Shown: piece after piece, positions 56,608 through 64,000 of the stretch
How the letters are laid out: every line of letters starts with the position of its first letter
How positions within the stretch are numbered: position 1 is the first letter of the stretch
Assembly: GCA_902632305.1 (NCBI GenBank)
Contig: CACPCG010000002.1
Span: 62,001-126,000, forward strand
DNA length: 64,000 bases
Reading direction: 5' to 3'
From: an uncultured Gammaproteobacteria bacterium
GTDB taxonomy: Bacteria > Pseudomonadota > Gammaproteobacteria > GCA-002705445 > GCA-002716945
Made by a program: the position numbers and the translations under genes
Notes under the pieces: generated by a model
Seen by the model: only the letters and a program-made list of their open reading frames with translations
Told to the model about the DNA's origin: nothing
The model's database searches: none

Positions 56608-56991
56608 TTACTCAAGTATTTTATTTTTGTCTTTCCAGTTTTTTTTGATATATTTCGTTGAGATAGTGGTAATGATTCCACCCCTCACTTTCCAGTATCC
56701 AACAACTGACATATATCTTGGCTTTATAAGCGTTGAGAGGTCGTTTAATATTAGGTTTGTATTTGCTTCATGAAAGGCACCTACATCTCTGAAAGAGGCC
56801 ATATATAGTTTTAAGGACTTTAATTCTATACATTTCCCATCTGGAACATATTTGATTTCAAACTCTGCAAAATCAGGCTGACCAGTCAAAGGACATAAAC
56901 ATGTAAATTCTGGGATATCCATCAAAATTAAATAATCATCTTTTTTATTTGGATTTTCAAAGGTCTCAAGTATTTTCTTCTGTGAACTCAT
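56608..56991 (-). CDS. queF: NADPH-dependent preQ0 reductase QueF
   Basis: Reduces preQ0 nitrile to preQ1 for queuosine. The thioimide cysteine lies in TCLCPLTGQPDFAEFEI near residue 33, and the NADPH/substrate motifs SLKLYMASFRDVGAFHE follow. 127 residues, the single-domain (Bacillus YkvM) type and not the ~280-residue tandem form of E. coli. AGGAG lies nine bases before the ATG. It completes queF-queA-tgt in this window. Confidence 0.93.
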   Translation of the reverse strand: MSSQKKILETFENPNKKDDYLILMDIPEFTCLCPLTGQPDFAEFEIKYVPDGKCIELKSLKLYMASFRDVGAFHEANTNLILNDLSTLIKPRYMSVVGYWKVRGGIITTISTKYIKKNWKDKNKILE

Positions 56992-57007
56992 TCAGTTATC
57001 TCCTATA

Positions 57008-57036
57008 ATAGTATTATAACCCAGATAGTATTATAA
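57008..57036. repeat. 12-base direct repeat with 17-base period in queF-smc promoter region
   Basis: ATAGTATTATAA occurs at 57008-57019 and again at 57025-57036, separated by CCCAG. It fills most of the 62-base gap between the divergent queF and smc starts and contains TATAAT-like boxes on both strands (TATAAT at 57032-57037 on the plus strand). It could be a duplicated promoter or a tandem operator. Confidence 0.5.
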
Positions 57037-57053
57037 TCTAAATAGGGATAACA

Positions 57054-59879
57054 ATGCGTTTAACAAAGATAAAACTAGCAGGCTTTAAAACATTCGTTGA
57101 CCCCACATCTCTCCAGTTCCCTAGTAATTTAACAGGTATTATCGGACCAAATGGTTGTGGAAAATCAAACATAATAGACGCCATAAGATGGGTGATGGGA
57201 GAATCTTCAGCAAGAAACCTGAGAGGAGACTCTATGGAGGATGTTATCTTTTCTGGGTCATCTACAAGAAGTGAGGTTGGAAAAGCATTTGTTGAATTAA
57301 ATTTCGATAATTCCTCAAATACATTAGATTCTAAATTTGCAAGATTTTCTGAAATAGTTATTAGACGCGAAGTTTCTAGAGATGGAATATCAAATTATTT
57401 TCTAAATAACACAAAATGCAGGAGAAAAGATATCAGAGAGGTGTTTCTTGGAACTGGTTTAGGACCAAGAAGTTACGCAATTATCGAACAAGGTATGATT
57501 AGTAAACTTGTGGAAGCCAAACCAGATGAGTTGCGGACATATCTTGAGGAAGCGGCTGGTATAAGCAAATATAAAGAGAAGAGGAGAGAGACCGAGCTAA
57601 GATTGAAGCATACGAGAGAGAATTTAAATAGGTTGAACGATGTAATGAAAGAAATTACCTCTCAACTTAATAAACTTGAGAGACAAGCTAAGCTTGCGAA
57701 AGAATTTAAGAGCTTTAAACAAGATGAGAGAAAATTGAAACTTAGCCTACTAGCTCTGAAATGGAATAACTATGATCAACAAATTGATAATATTGAGGTA
57801 CAAATAAGGAAAGTTGAAATCAATCATGAAAAAGAGAAATCAGTTCTGTCGTCAAAAAATAAAAAAATTGAAGAACTAAGAGAAAGTCGCAATAATGAGC
57901 AATCTAGATTTGACAAAATACAAAAAGATTTTTATAAGCTTGGTAGTGATATAGCTAGTTGTGAAAAAGATATTGAGCATTCTCAAGAGACTGAAACAAC
58001 AAGAAAAGAAGAGTTAGATGAATTATCTAAAAAGGCTGTCATCGCACAAAAAGATTTGGAGATGGAGGCAAAAAAGAATGTTCAGGTTTTAGAGAATATA
58101 GAGGAAATTAAAGAAAAGAATAAATCTGTCAGTGAAAATTTAAAAAACTTAGAAAAAAATAAAAAAGATGTTAATTTTGCAATGCAGAATTTACTAAGTA
58201 AAATTAATACTTTTATTGGAACCCAATCTGAGAATATAAAAAAGCAAGAGGTGGAAAAAACGAAATTAGAAGCCTCAGATAAATCATTATCTTTACTTAG
58301 TAAACGTCTAAAAATCCTTGAATCATATACAATTAACGAAACAGATAAAAATTTAAATAAAGATGAACTTCTTCGAAAAGGTACAGATGTTCAAGAAAAA
58401 CTAGCATCACTTCAGATTGATTTTGAAAGATCAGATGTAGCTAGTAGAGATAAATTTATCCTACAGTCATCTCAAAGTCTTAAATCTATAGTTTCACTTT
58501 TTAGGGAGCTTTTTAAGAGTGTAAAAATACTAGTCAGATCACAAAATGATGAGATAAAAGATATTAATAAAAAAATAAAAGATTATGAAAAAATTAAATT
58601 AGAGGCTCAAAATAACATTAACGAATTAGATATACAGTTAGAAGAAGACATAACAACAAGAACCAAGCTTGATAAGGAAAGAATAGAGTTAAAGCAACTA
58701 ATAGATAAGGTGGAATGGAATCTTGAAGAAACAGTTAAATCGCAAAATGACCTCAATATAAAAATCACTTCATTGGAATCTGAAAAAGATTTGATTAAGA
58801 ATAATATAAATAATTTTGAAATTGAGATATCTGATCTCAATAATAGAAAACTACACCTACTTTCTAGTGATACATCGAAAGATTTACCATCGGATGATAT
58901 GAAAATTCAGCTTAAGAAACTATTAGAGCTTAAGTCTCAAAGCGAAGATAATCTTACAAAATCACGAGAAGCTATTCAGAGTTATGATAATGAAATCCTT
59001 GAAATTGAATCACAAAAGAATGATATAAATATTTTAATCTCATCCATAAAAGATAATCTAGAGGATTTAAAAATATCAATTAGCGAGAAGACTGCTCAAC
59101 GTGATGCACTTATTGAAAATACAGATTTACCCAAAAAAGACATTGATGCAGAGATTAAAAGCATAGACATGGGAGTCAAACAAGATATCCTTGCAAAAGA
59201 CTTGCAGAAGGTACAATCGAAAATTAATTCGATGGGAGCAATTAATTTAGCAGCTATAGATGAACTTGAAGATCAACAAGAAAGGAAGCAATATTTAGAT
59301 TCTCAATATAATGATTTGACAGAATCCGTAAAAACACTTGATAATGCAATTAAAAAAATCGACTCTGAGACAAAAAGCAAGTTTAAAGAAATTTTTGATA
59401 GCATTAATAGCAATTTAAATACTTTTTTCAATCAATTGTTTGGTGGAGGTAAAGCTTACCTTGAATTGACTGATAATGATCTACTAAATACTGGTGTTAC
59501 GATAATGGCAAGACCGCCGGGCAAATTAGTGAAAAATATTAATTTACTATCTGGTGGAGAAAAAGCAGGTACTGGTATTGCATTTGTTTTTTCAATTTTC
59601 AAATCAAACCCTGCTCCCTTCTGCTTACTTGATGAGGTGGATGCGCCTCTCGATGATGCCAACAATAATCGATTCTGTAATGTTGTGAAAGAGATGTCAA
59701 AAAATGTCCAATTTATCTTTATCACACACAATAAATTAACTATGGAATTAGCAGATATACTCAGTGGAGTTACGATGAGAGAGGCTGGGGTTTCAAAACT
59801 CGTTTCCGTCAATATAAATGATGCTGTTAGTATTGCAGCAAGTAAAAATGAAGACTCAGTGTCATCAAGACCTTCGTGA
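57054..59879 (+). CDS. smc: Short SMC chromosome-segregation ATPase without recognisable hinge
   Basis: Head halves are clear. N-terminal FKTFVDPTSLQFPSNLTGII with Walker A GPNGCGKSN (31-39), and GTGLGPRSYAIIEQGMIS. C-terminal INSMGAINLAAIDE, FGGGKAYL, signature LSGGEKAG (from 832) and Walker B CLLDEVDAPLDDAN. Length is 941, about 220 below the usual ~1160. Residues ~170-720 are almost continuous coiled coil with very few glycines, and I see no glycine-rich hinge domain. A possible replacement is near 455-490 (SQSLKSIVSLFRELFKSVKI). It precedes ligA with zipA missing. Confidence 0.88.
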   Translation: MRLTKIKLAGFKTFVDPTSLQFPSNLTGIIGPNGCGKSNIIDAIRWVMGESSARNLRGDSMEDVIFSGSSTRSEVGKAFVELNFDNSSNTLDSKFARFSEIVIRREVSRDGISNYFLNNTKCRRKDIREVFLGTGLGPRSYAIIEQGMISKLVEAKPDELRTYLEEAAGISKYKEKRRETELRLKHTRENLNRLNDVMKEITSQLNKLERQAKLAKEFKSFKQDERKLKLSLLALKWNNYDQQIDNIEVQIRKVEINHEKEKSVLSSKNKKIEELRESRNNEQSRFDKIQKDFYKLGSDIASCEKDIEHSQETETTRKEELDELSKKAVIAQKDLEMEAKKNVQVLENIEEIKEKNKSVSENLKNLEKNKKDVNFAMQNLLSKINTFIGTQSENIKKQEVEKTKLEASDKSLSLLSKRLKILESYTINETDKNLNKDELLRKGTDVQEKLASLQIDFERSDVASRDKFILQSSQSLKSIVSLFRELFKSVKILVRSQNDEIKDINKKIKDYEKIKLEAQNNINELDIQLEEDITTRTKLDKERIELKQLIDKVEWNLEETVKSQNDLNIKITSLESEKDLIKNNINNFEIEISDLNNRKLHLLSSDTSKDLPSDDMKIQLKKLLELKSQSEDNLTKSREAIQSYDNEILEIESQKNDINILISSIKDNLEDLKISISEKTAQRDALIENTDLPKKDIDAEIKSIDMGVKQDILAKDLQKVQSKINSMGAINLAAIDELEDQQERKQYLDSQYNDLTESVKTLDNAIKKIDSETKSKFKEIFDSINSNLNTFFNQLFGGGKAYLELTDNDLLNTGVTIMARPPGKLVKNINLLSGGEKAGTGIAFVFSIFKSNPAPFCLLDEVDAPLDDANNNRFCNVVKEMSKNVQFIFITHNKLTMELADILSGVTMREAGVSKLVSVNINDAVSIAASKNEDSVSSRPS

Positions 59880-59880
59880 A

Positions 59881-61884
59881 ATGTCATATACAAACAAAAT
59901 ATCTAAGAAGCTTTATAATCAGCTGAAAAAAAAATTAAATACTTATAGCGAACAATATCATACATATGATGCACCTACAGTATCTGACGAGGAATTTGAT
60001 CGTCTTTACAGTCAATTAAAAGATATAGAAACTAATAATCCATCTTTTATTGCCGATGACTCCCCTACTCAAAGAGTGGGGGCCAAGGTACATGGTGGTT
60101 TTAGTAAAGTAAAGCATATAGTTCCTATGATGTCTTTATCTAATGCAGTAAATCATACTGATTTTTCCTCCTTCTATAAAAGAGTTAATGAAGATGCTGG
60201 CCTAATGAACACAAAGTTATTTGCAGAACCAAAATTTGACGGTCTAGCAATTTGCATTACATATCAAAACGGTGAATTTGTTTCTGCTGTCACACGTGGG
60301 GATGGTAGAGTCGGAGAAGACGTAACATCTAATATAAAAACTATAAAATCATTACCATTAAAATTAAATGGAACAGAGGTTCCTAAAAAGCTTATCATTG
60401 TCGCAGAGGTTTTCGTATTTATAAAAGATTTTAATATGTTAAATAAGCAGTTAGAGAAACTCGATAAGAAAACATTCGCGAACCCAAGAAATTTTGCTGC
60501 TGGTACCGTAAGACAATTAGATCCCACCATATGTTACAAAAGAAATCTTCAAATATATATACACGGAATTATGGATATTGACGAAAGCTATAGAGATTCA
60601 AATCACTCTGAAGCAATGCGAAGACTAAAACGTTTCGGTCTTAATATTTGTGAACACAATAAAAAAATCAACAACGAATCTGATGCTCTTGAATTTTACA
60701 ATTTTATGAATAATAAGAGAGATAGTTTGCCATATGAAATCGATGGTATTGTCTATAAAGTTGATGATTATGCGTTACGTGAGATTATTGGAAAAACTAA
60801 TAAAGCACCAAAATGGTCAATAGCATATAAGTTTAAATCACTTGAGATGAGGACTTACTTGAAAGATGTAACATTCCAAGTAGGTAGGACAGGTATAATC
60901 ACCCCTGTTGCGGAACTAGATCCTGTTAATATTGGTGGAGTTAAGGTAAGCAGAGCCAGTCTACATAACTTCGATGAGATACAAAAAAAAGATATTTGTA
61001 TTGGTGATTATGTATTTGTTAAAAGGGCAGGTGATGTAATACCTGAAGTTGATAGAGTGGATAAAACAAAAAGAAAAAATGTATCTAAAATAACAATACC
61101 GAAAAAATGTCCATCCTGTAGGAGTTCTATCAAGAGAGTGTCTACTCAGTCTATTTTTAGATGCGAAAATGAGTACGGTTGTATGCCACAGATAATTCAA
61201 AGCATTTCACATTTCTCATCTCGTAAAGCAATGAATATCAATGGGCTGGGAGAAAGTATAATTATCTCTCTTGTAGAGAACAAGCTTATTAGAGATTATG
61301 CTGATTTATTTTCATTAAAAAAATCAGACTTACTTAAACTTGAGAGAATGGGTGAGTTGTCAGTGAAAAATTTGATAGATTCACTGGAAAAAGCTAAAGA
61401 ACCTTCTTTTGACAGATTCATATTTGCATTGGGAATTCGTGAGGTAGGAGAGACATTAGCTAGAATTATAGCAAATGAGTTTAAAGACATTCATTCTTTC
61501 ATGGAAGCAAAACTTGTTGCTTTGGAGGATATTAAAGACATAGGACCAATAGTGGCGAAGAATATCGAGGATTTTTTTCGAAAAGAAAAAAATGTTATTA
61601 AGATTAATCGCTTGATAGAAAACGGTGTCAATATAAGATATCTACAAAAAAGTTTTAACAAGCATTTTGAGAATAAATCATTTGTTATAACAGGAAGTTT
61701 TAAAATATTTCCACGTAAAAAGATTGAAGAATATATCATTAATAATGGAGCTAAATTATCATCTACAGTTTCAAAAAAAACCGATTTTCTAGTATGCGGC
61801 GATAAGCCTGGTAGTAAATATGAAAAAGCTAAAAATCTAAATGTTAAAATACTTAATGAAGATGAGTTTATTAAGCTTCTCTGA
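59881..61884 (+). CDS. ligA: NAD-dependent DNA ligase
   Basis: Joins Okazaki fragments. The AMP-accepting lysine is in EPKFDGLAI near residue 119, then [24 protein letters not shown] and the OB fold. Four zinc cysteines (CPSC, RCEN, GCMP), helix-hairpin-helix repeats and a C-terminal BRCT domain ([22 protein letters not shown]) complete it. About 667 residues. The ATG at 59881 follows the smc stop by one base. It overlaps convergent dapD by 14 bases. Confidence 0.96.
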   Translation: MSYTNKISKKLYNQLKKKLNTYSEQYHTYDAPTVSDEEFDRLYSQLKDIETNNPSFIADDSPTQRVGAKVHGGFSKVKHIVPMMSLSNAVNHTDFSSFYKRVNEDAGLMNTKLFAEPKFDGLAICITYQNGEFVSAVTRGDGRVGEDVTSNIKTIKSLPLKLNGTEVPKKLIIVAEVFVFIKDFNMLNKQLEKLDKKTFANPRNFAAGTVRQLDPTICYKRNLQIYIHGIMDIDESYRDSNHSEAMRRLKRFGLNICEHNKKINNESDALEFYNFMNNKRDSLPYEIDGIVYKVDDYALREIIGKTNKAPKWSIAYKFKSLEMRTYLKDVTFQVGRTGIITPVAELDPVNIGGVKVSRASLHNFDEIQKKDICIGDYVFVKRAGDVIPEVDRVDKTKRKNVSKITIPKKCPSCRSSIKRVSTQSIFRCENEYGCMPQIIQSISHFSSRKAMNINGLGESIIISLVENKLIRDYADLFSLKKSDLLKLERMGELSVKNLIDSLEKAKEPSFDRFIFALGIREVGETLARIIANEFKDIHSFMEAKLVALEDIKDIGPIVAKNIEDFFRKEKNVIKINRLIENGVNIRYLQKSFNKHFENKSFVITGSFKIFPRKKIEEYIINNGAKLSSTVSKKTDFLVCGDKPGSKYEKAKNLNVKILNEDEFIKLL

Positions 61885-62686
61885 GTAGTTCATTAATCCC
61901 AACTTTTGATCGTGTTTTTTCGTCAACTTTTTTTACAATAACTGCGCAATACAAATTATACTTACCATCTTTAGATGGTAACGAACCTGAAACTACGACA
62001 GATCCCTCTGGAATTTCACCATAACTTACAGTATTACTCTCTCGGTCATATATTTTTGTGCTTTTACCAATAAAAACTCCCATGGAGATAACTGAATTTT
62101 TTCTTACTATTACACCTTCAACAATTTCAGACCTTGCGCCAATAAAACAATTATCTTCAATAATAGTTGGTGATGCTTGAAGTGGTTCTAAAACACCGCC
62201 TATTCCAACACCTCCTGATAAGTGTACATTTTTTCCAATTTGAGCACATGAACCAACTGTTGCCCATGTGTCGACCATAGTTCCAGAATCAACGTACGCG
62301 CCAATATTTACAAATGATGGCATTAGAACGACATTCTCACCAATAAATGTTCCTTCTCTAGCAATTGCTTGTGGCACAATTCTGATATTTTTCTTTTCAA
62401 GATATTCCTCAGATACATTAACTGCTCGAGATTGAAGTTTGTCGTAGAATTTAGTATACCCAGTGTTGATGAGCTGATTTTTTTTAAATTTAAACGATAA
62501 TAATATTGCTTTTTTTATCCATTGATTAACAACCCAATTGTTTTCAGATTTCTCTGAAACTCTTATAGAACCTGTATTAAGTGCCTCTATGGTTAGATTT
62601 ACGTTCTTCTCAACCTCTTTCTCATTTGATGAGTCATATCCATTTTCAAATGCAGTTTCTATTAGATCTTTATTTATTTCTGTCAT
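61871..62686 (-). CDS. dapD: Tetrahydrodipicolinate N-succinyltransferase
   Basis: Succinylase route to meso-DAP and lysine. Left-handed beta-helix hexapeptide repeats run from about residue 105 to 205 ([57 protein letters not shown]). 271 residues, full length. The ATG overlaps the stop of the upstream mltF-like gene by two bases. Confidence 0.96.
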   Translation of the reverse strand: MTEINKDLIETAFENGYDSSNEKEVEKNVNLTIEALNTGSIRVSEKSENNWVVNQWIKKAILLSFKFKKNQLINTGYTKFYDKLQSRAVNVSEEYLEKKNIRIVPQAIAREGTFIGENVVLMPSFVNIGAYVDSGTMVDTWATVGSCAQIGKNVHLSGGVGIGGVLEPLQASPTIIEDNCFIGARSEIVEGVIVRKNSVISMGVFIGKSTKIYDRESNTVSYGEIPEGSVVVSGSLPSKDGKYNLYCAVIVKKVDEKTRSKVGINELLREA

Positions 62687-64000
62687 AACGTGTTTGGAAT
62701 ACTTTCCTCAACGGGATTAATCATTTGATCCTGTGAATCTAAGAATACCAGTATATCATAATATTGTTTGATATTTTCAACATACTTTACAGTCTCCCAT
62801 CCTCTGGCATAACCATATTTTGTCTTACGATAGTAACGTGATTGACTAAGCTTAAGTATGTATGGTTTAAGTTCTACCCATTTGTTTACTTCGATATTAT
62901 CATCTTTTGCAAGTTTGATTGCATCATTTATATGTCCTAGGCCTATGTTATATGATGCAATTGCGAACCATTTCTTCTCTTCTATTAGGATATTTGATGG
63001 AAGTCTTCGATAAACATCCCTTAGATATTTTGTTCCACCATAAATACTACTTCTTGGATCTTCGCGATCTATTACGTTCATTTCCTTAGCAGTATCTTGT
63101 GTCAACATCATTATCCCACGGACGCCGGTATATGATACAGCATCATGCCTCCATCTTGATTCTTGATATCCAATACTAGCAATTAATCTCCAATCAAATT
63201 CATACATCTTAGACGCCTCTTTAAAGAAAAATTCATATCTTGGAAAAATATTAATTAAATCATTGAGGAATATTTTTGTACCAACAAATGAATGTTGTTT
63301 TTGCCTAAAAAATTTACTATAAATTGCAGACAAGTTATTATCTTTAATTTGTTCTTTAAAGAAATCAGTTATTTTATTTTCAAACTTTTTTCCAATATTT
63401 GATGATAACACCCAAGATTGCGATTGATTTAATGATATTTTTTCAATAATGGTTAGGCTATTAAAATATTTCTCAAATATCTTATACTCATCAGAATTCA
63501 TAATTATGAATTTCACCTCATCATCATTAAGCATTTTCACCAATTCATCAATATTTGTATCTTTGATAATTTCAATGCTAAATGAATCATCATTATTTTC
63601 TATGATTGATATTGACTTGGATACATCTGAATCAATAGAGTATACTTTATATTCACTCAATAATTCATCATAACTTTTTGCTCTTGTATTTTTATTATTT
63701 GAGACTATTACATGATCTACTCTGTTGTATGGATAACTAAATTTTAGATTAGGCCTAGACTTTTCTATATCAAACCCAGAAATAATATCTGCTTGTCTGT
63801 TTTCAAGCATTTGAATTGCATTATTGATGTTATCTGTAACCTTTACCTCTAATTCAACTCCTAAATACTCTGCAAATTCATTCATCAATGAATAATGATA
63901 ACCAAATCTTCTGTTCTTAGATTCATACAATGTGGTAGGTCCTAGTCTTGTCACAAAGACAATTTTTTTATCTGCCTCAATTCTTTGAAGATCATTTTGG
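62683..64000 (-). CDS. mltF: Membrane-bound lytic transglycosylase F (5' end outside window)
   Basis: Two domains: an extracellular solute-binding-like module ([20 protein letters not shown] to about residue 220) and an SLT lysozyme-like module with catalytic glutamate in [23 protein letters not shown], followed by [11 protein letters not shown] and the [11 protein letters not shown] motif. The frame stays open to the right edge ([20 protein letters not shown]), so the signal peptide lies beyond it; the GTG at 63954 is internal. It cleaves peptidoglycan glycan strands at the outer membrane. Confidence 0.92.
   Translation of the reverse strand, partial: QNDLQRIEADKKIVFVTRLGPTTLYESKNRRFGYHYSLMNEFAEYLGVELEVKVTDNINNAIQMLENRQADIISGFDIEKSRPNLKFSYPYNRVDHVIVSNNKNTRAKSYDELLSEYKVYSIDSDVSKSISIIENNDDSFSIEIIKDTNIDELVKMLNDDEVKFIIMNSDEYKIFEKYFNSLTIIEKISLNQSQSWVLSSNIGKKFENKITDFFKEQIKDNNLSAIYSKFFRQKQHSFVGTKIFLNDLINIFPRYEFFFKEASKMYEFDWRLIASIGYQESRWRHDAVSYTGVRGIMMLTQDTAKEMNVIDREDPRSSIYGGTKYLRDVYRRLPSNILIEEKKWFAIASYNIGLGHINDAIKLAKDDNIEVNKWVELKPYILKLSQSRYYRKTKYGYARGWETVKYVENIKQYYDILVFLDSQDQMINPVEESIPNTL

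Noticed and set aside
58400-58560. Rad50-type zinc hook in the middle of the SMC coil
   Set aside because: No CxxC occurs in the central coiled coil, so it is not a Rad50/SbcC-like protein; head motifs are SMC-type.
1-64000. CRISPR arrays, transposases, integrases, rRNA genes
   Set aside because: No regularly spaced repeats, no IS-like inverted repeats flanking ORFs and no rRNA-like sequence were seen; intergenic space is too small for most of them.

Overview
The window is a compact, strongly AT-rich stretch of a gammaproteobacterial chromosome. The assignment rests on gene order: leuCDB-asd-(fimV)-truA-trpF-accD-folC-dedD-cvpA-purF, gph/mupP-ubiG-mtaD-gyrA, pheA-hisC-tyrA-aroA-cmk-rpsA-ihfB, queA-tgt-yajC-secD-secF-suhB-trmJ-iscR and isc-ndk-hisS-yfgM-bamB-der are all gammaproteobacterial (Pseudomonas-like) linkages. 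Most genes overlap by 1-20 bases or sit a few bases apart, and the proteins are short and Lys/Ile/Asn-rich. Several genes normally found inside these clusters are missing without scars. This fits a streamlined lineage, either a free-living marine oligotroph or a reduced symbiont; I cannot name the genus.

Layout. 1-3494: accessory-looking block with a Zn-ribbon gene, an SPFH/SHOCT protein with a membrane partner, and a divergent coiled-coil membrane protein, ending at tRNA-Arg(CCU). 3642-5752: tsaB, psd, SCO1. 5852-19917: amino-acid (aroC, leuCDB, asd, trpFBA), fatty-acid (accD), folate (folC) and purine (purF) genes plus truA and a shrunken FimV. 19920-23090: a YkuD-domain peptidase, gph/mupP-like, ubiG, and an mtaD-position protein that has lost its metal ligands. 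23256-34615: gyrA, aromatic/histidine genes, cmk, rpsA, ihfB, lapAB, pyrF. 34601-38794: PfkB kinase, NAD-formate dehydrogenase, zapE, tRNA-Leu(CAA), two small genes. 38895-44045: queA, tgt, yajC, secDF. 44029-55420: a catalytically dead SuhB-like protein, trmJ, the isc operon without iscU, ndk, hisS, yfgM, bamB, der. 55447-64000: a DUF4242 protein, an M23 peptidase, queF, an SMC without a recognisable hinge, ligA, dapD, and the start-truncated (by the window edge) mltF.

The genes are mainly biosynthetic and informational housekeeping. The most unusual content is a set of reduced or repurposed versions of conserved proteins: SuhB and MtaD homologues lacking every catalytic motif, a short SMC without a hinge, an Isc operon that keeps the IscU chaperones but not IscU, and a Zn-ribbon ORF whose UGA stop is followed in frame by a transmembrane segment. 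No CRISPR array, transposase, integrase or rRNA was seen.
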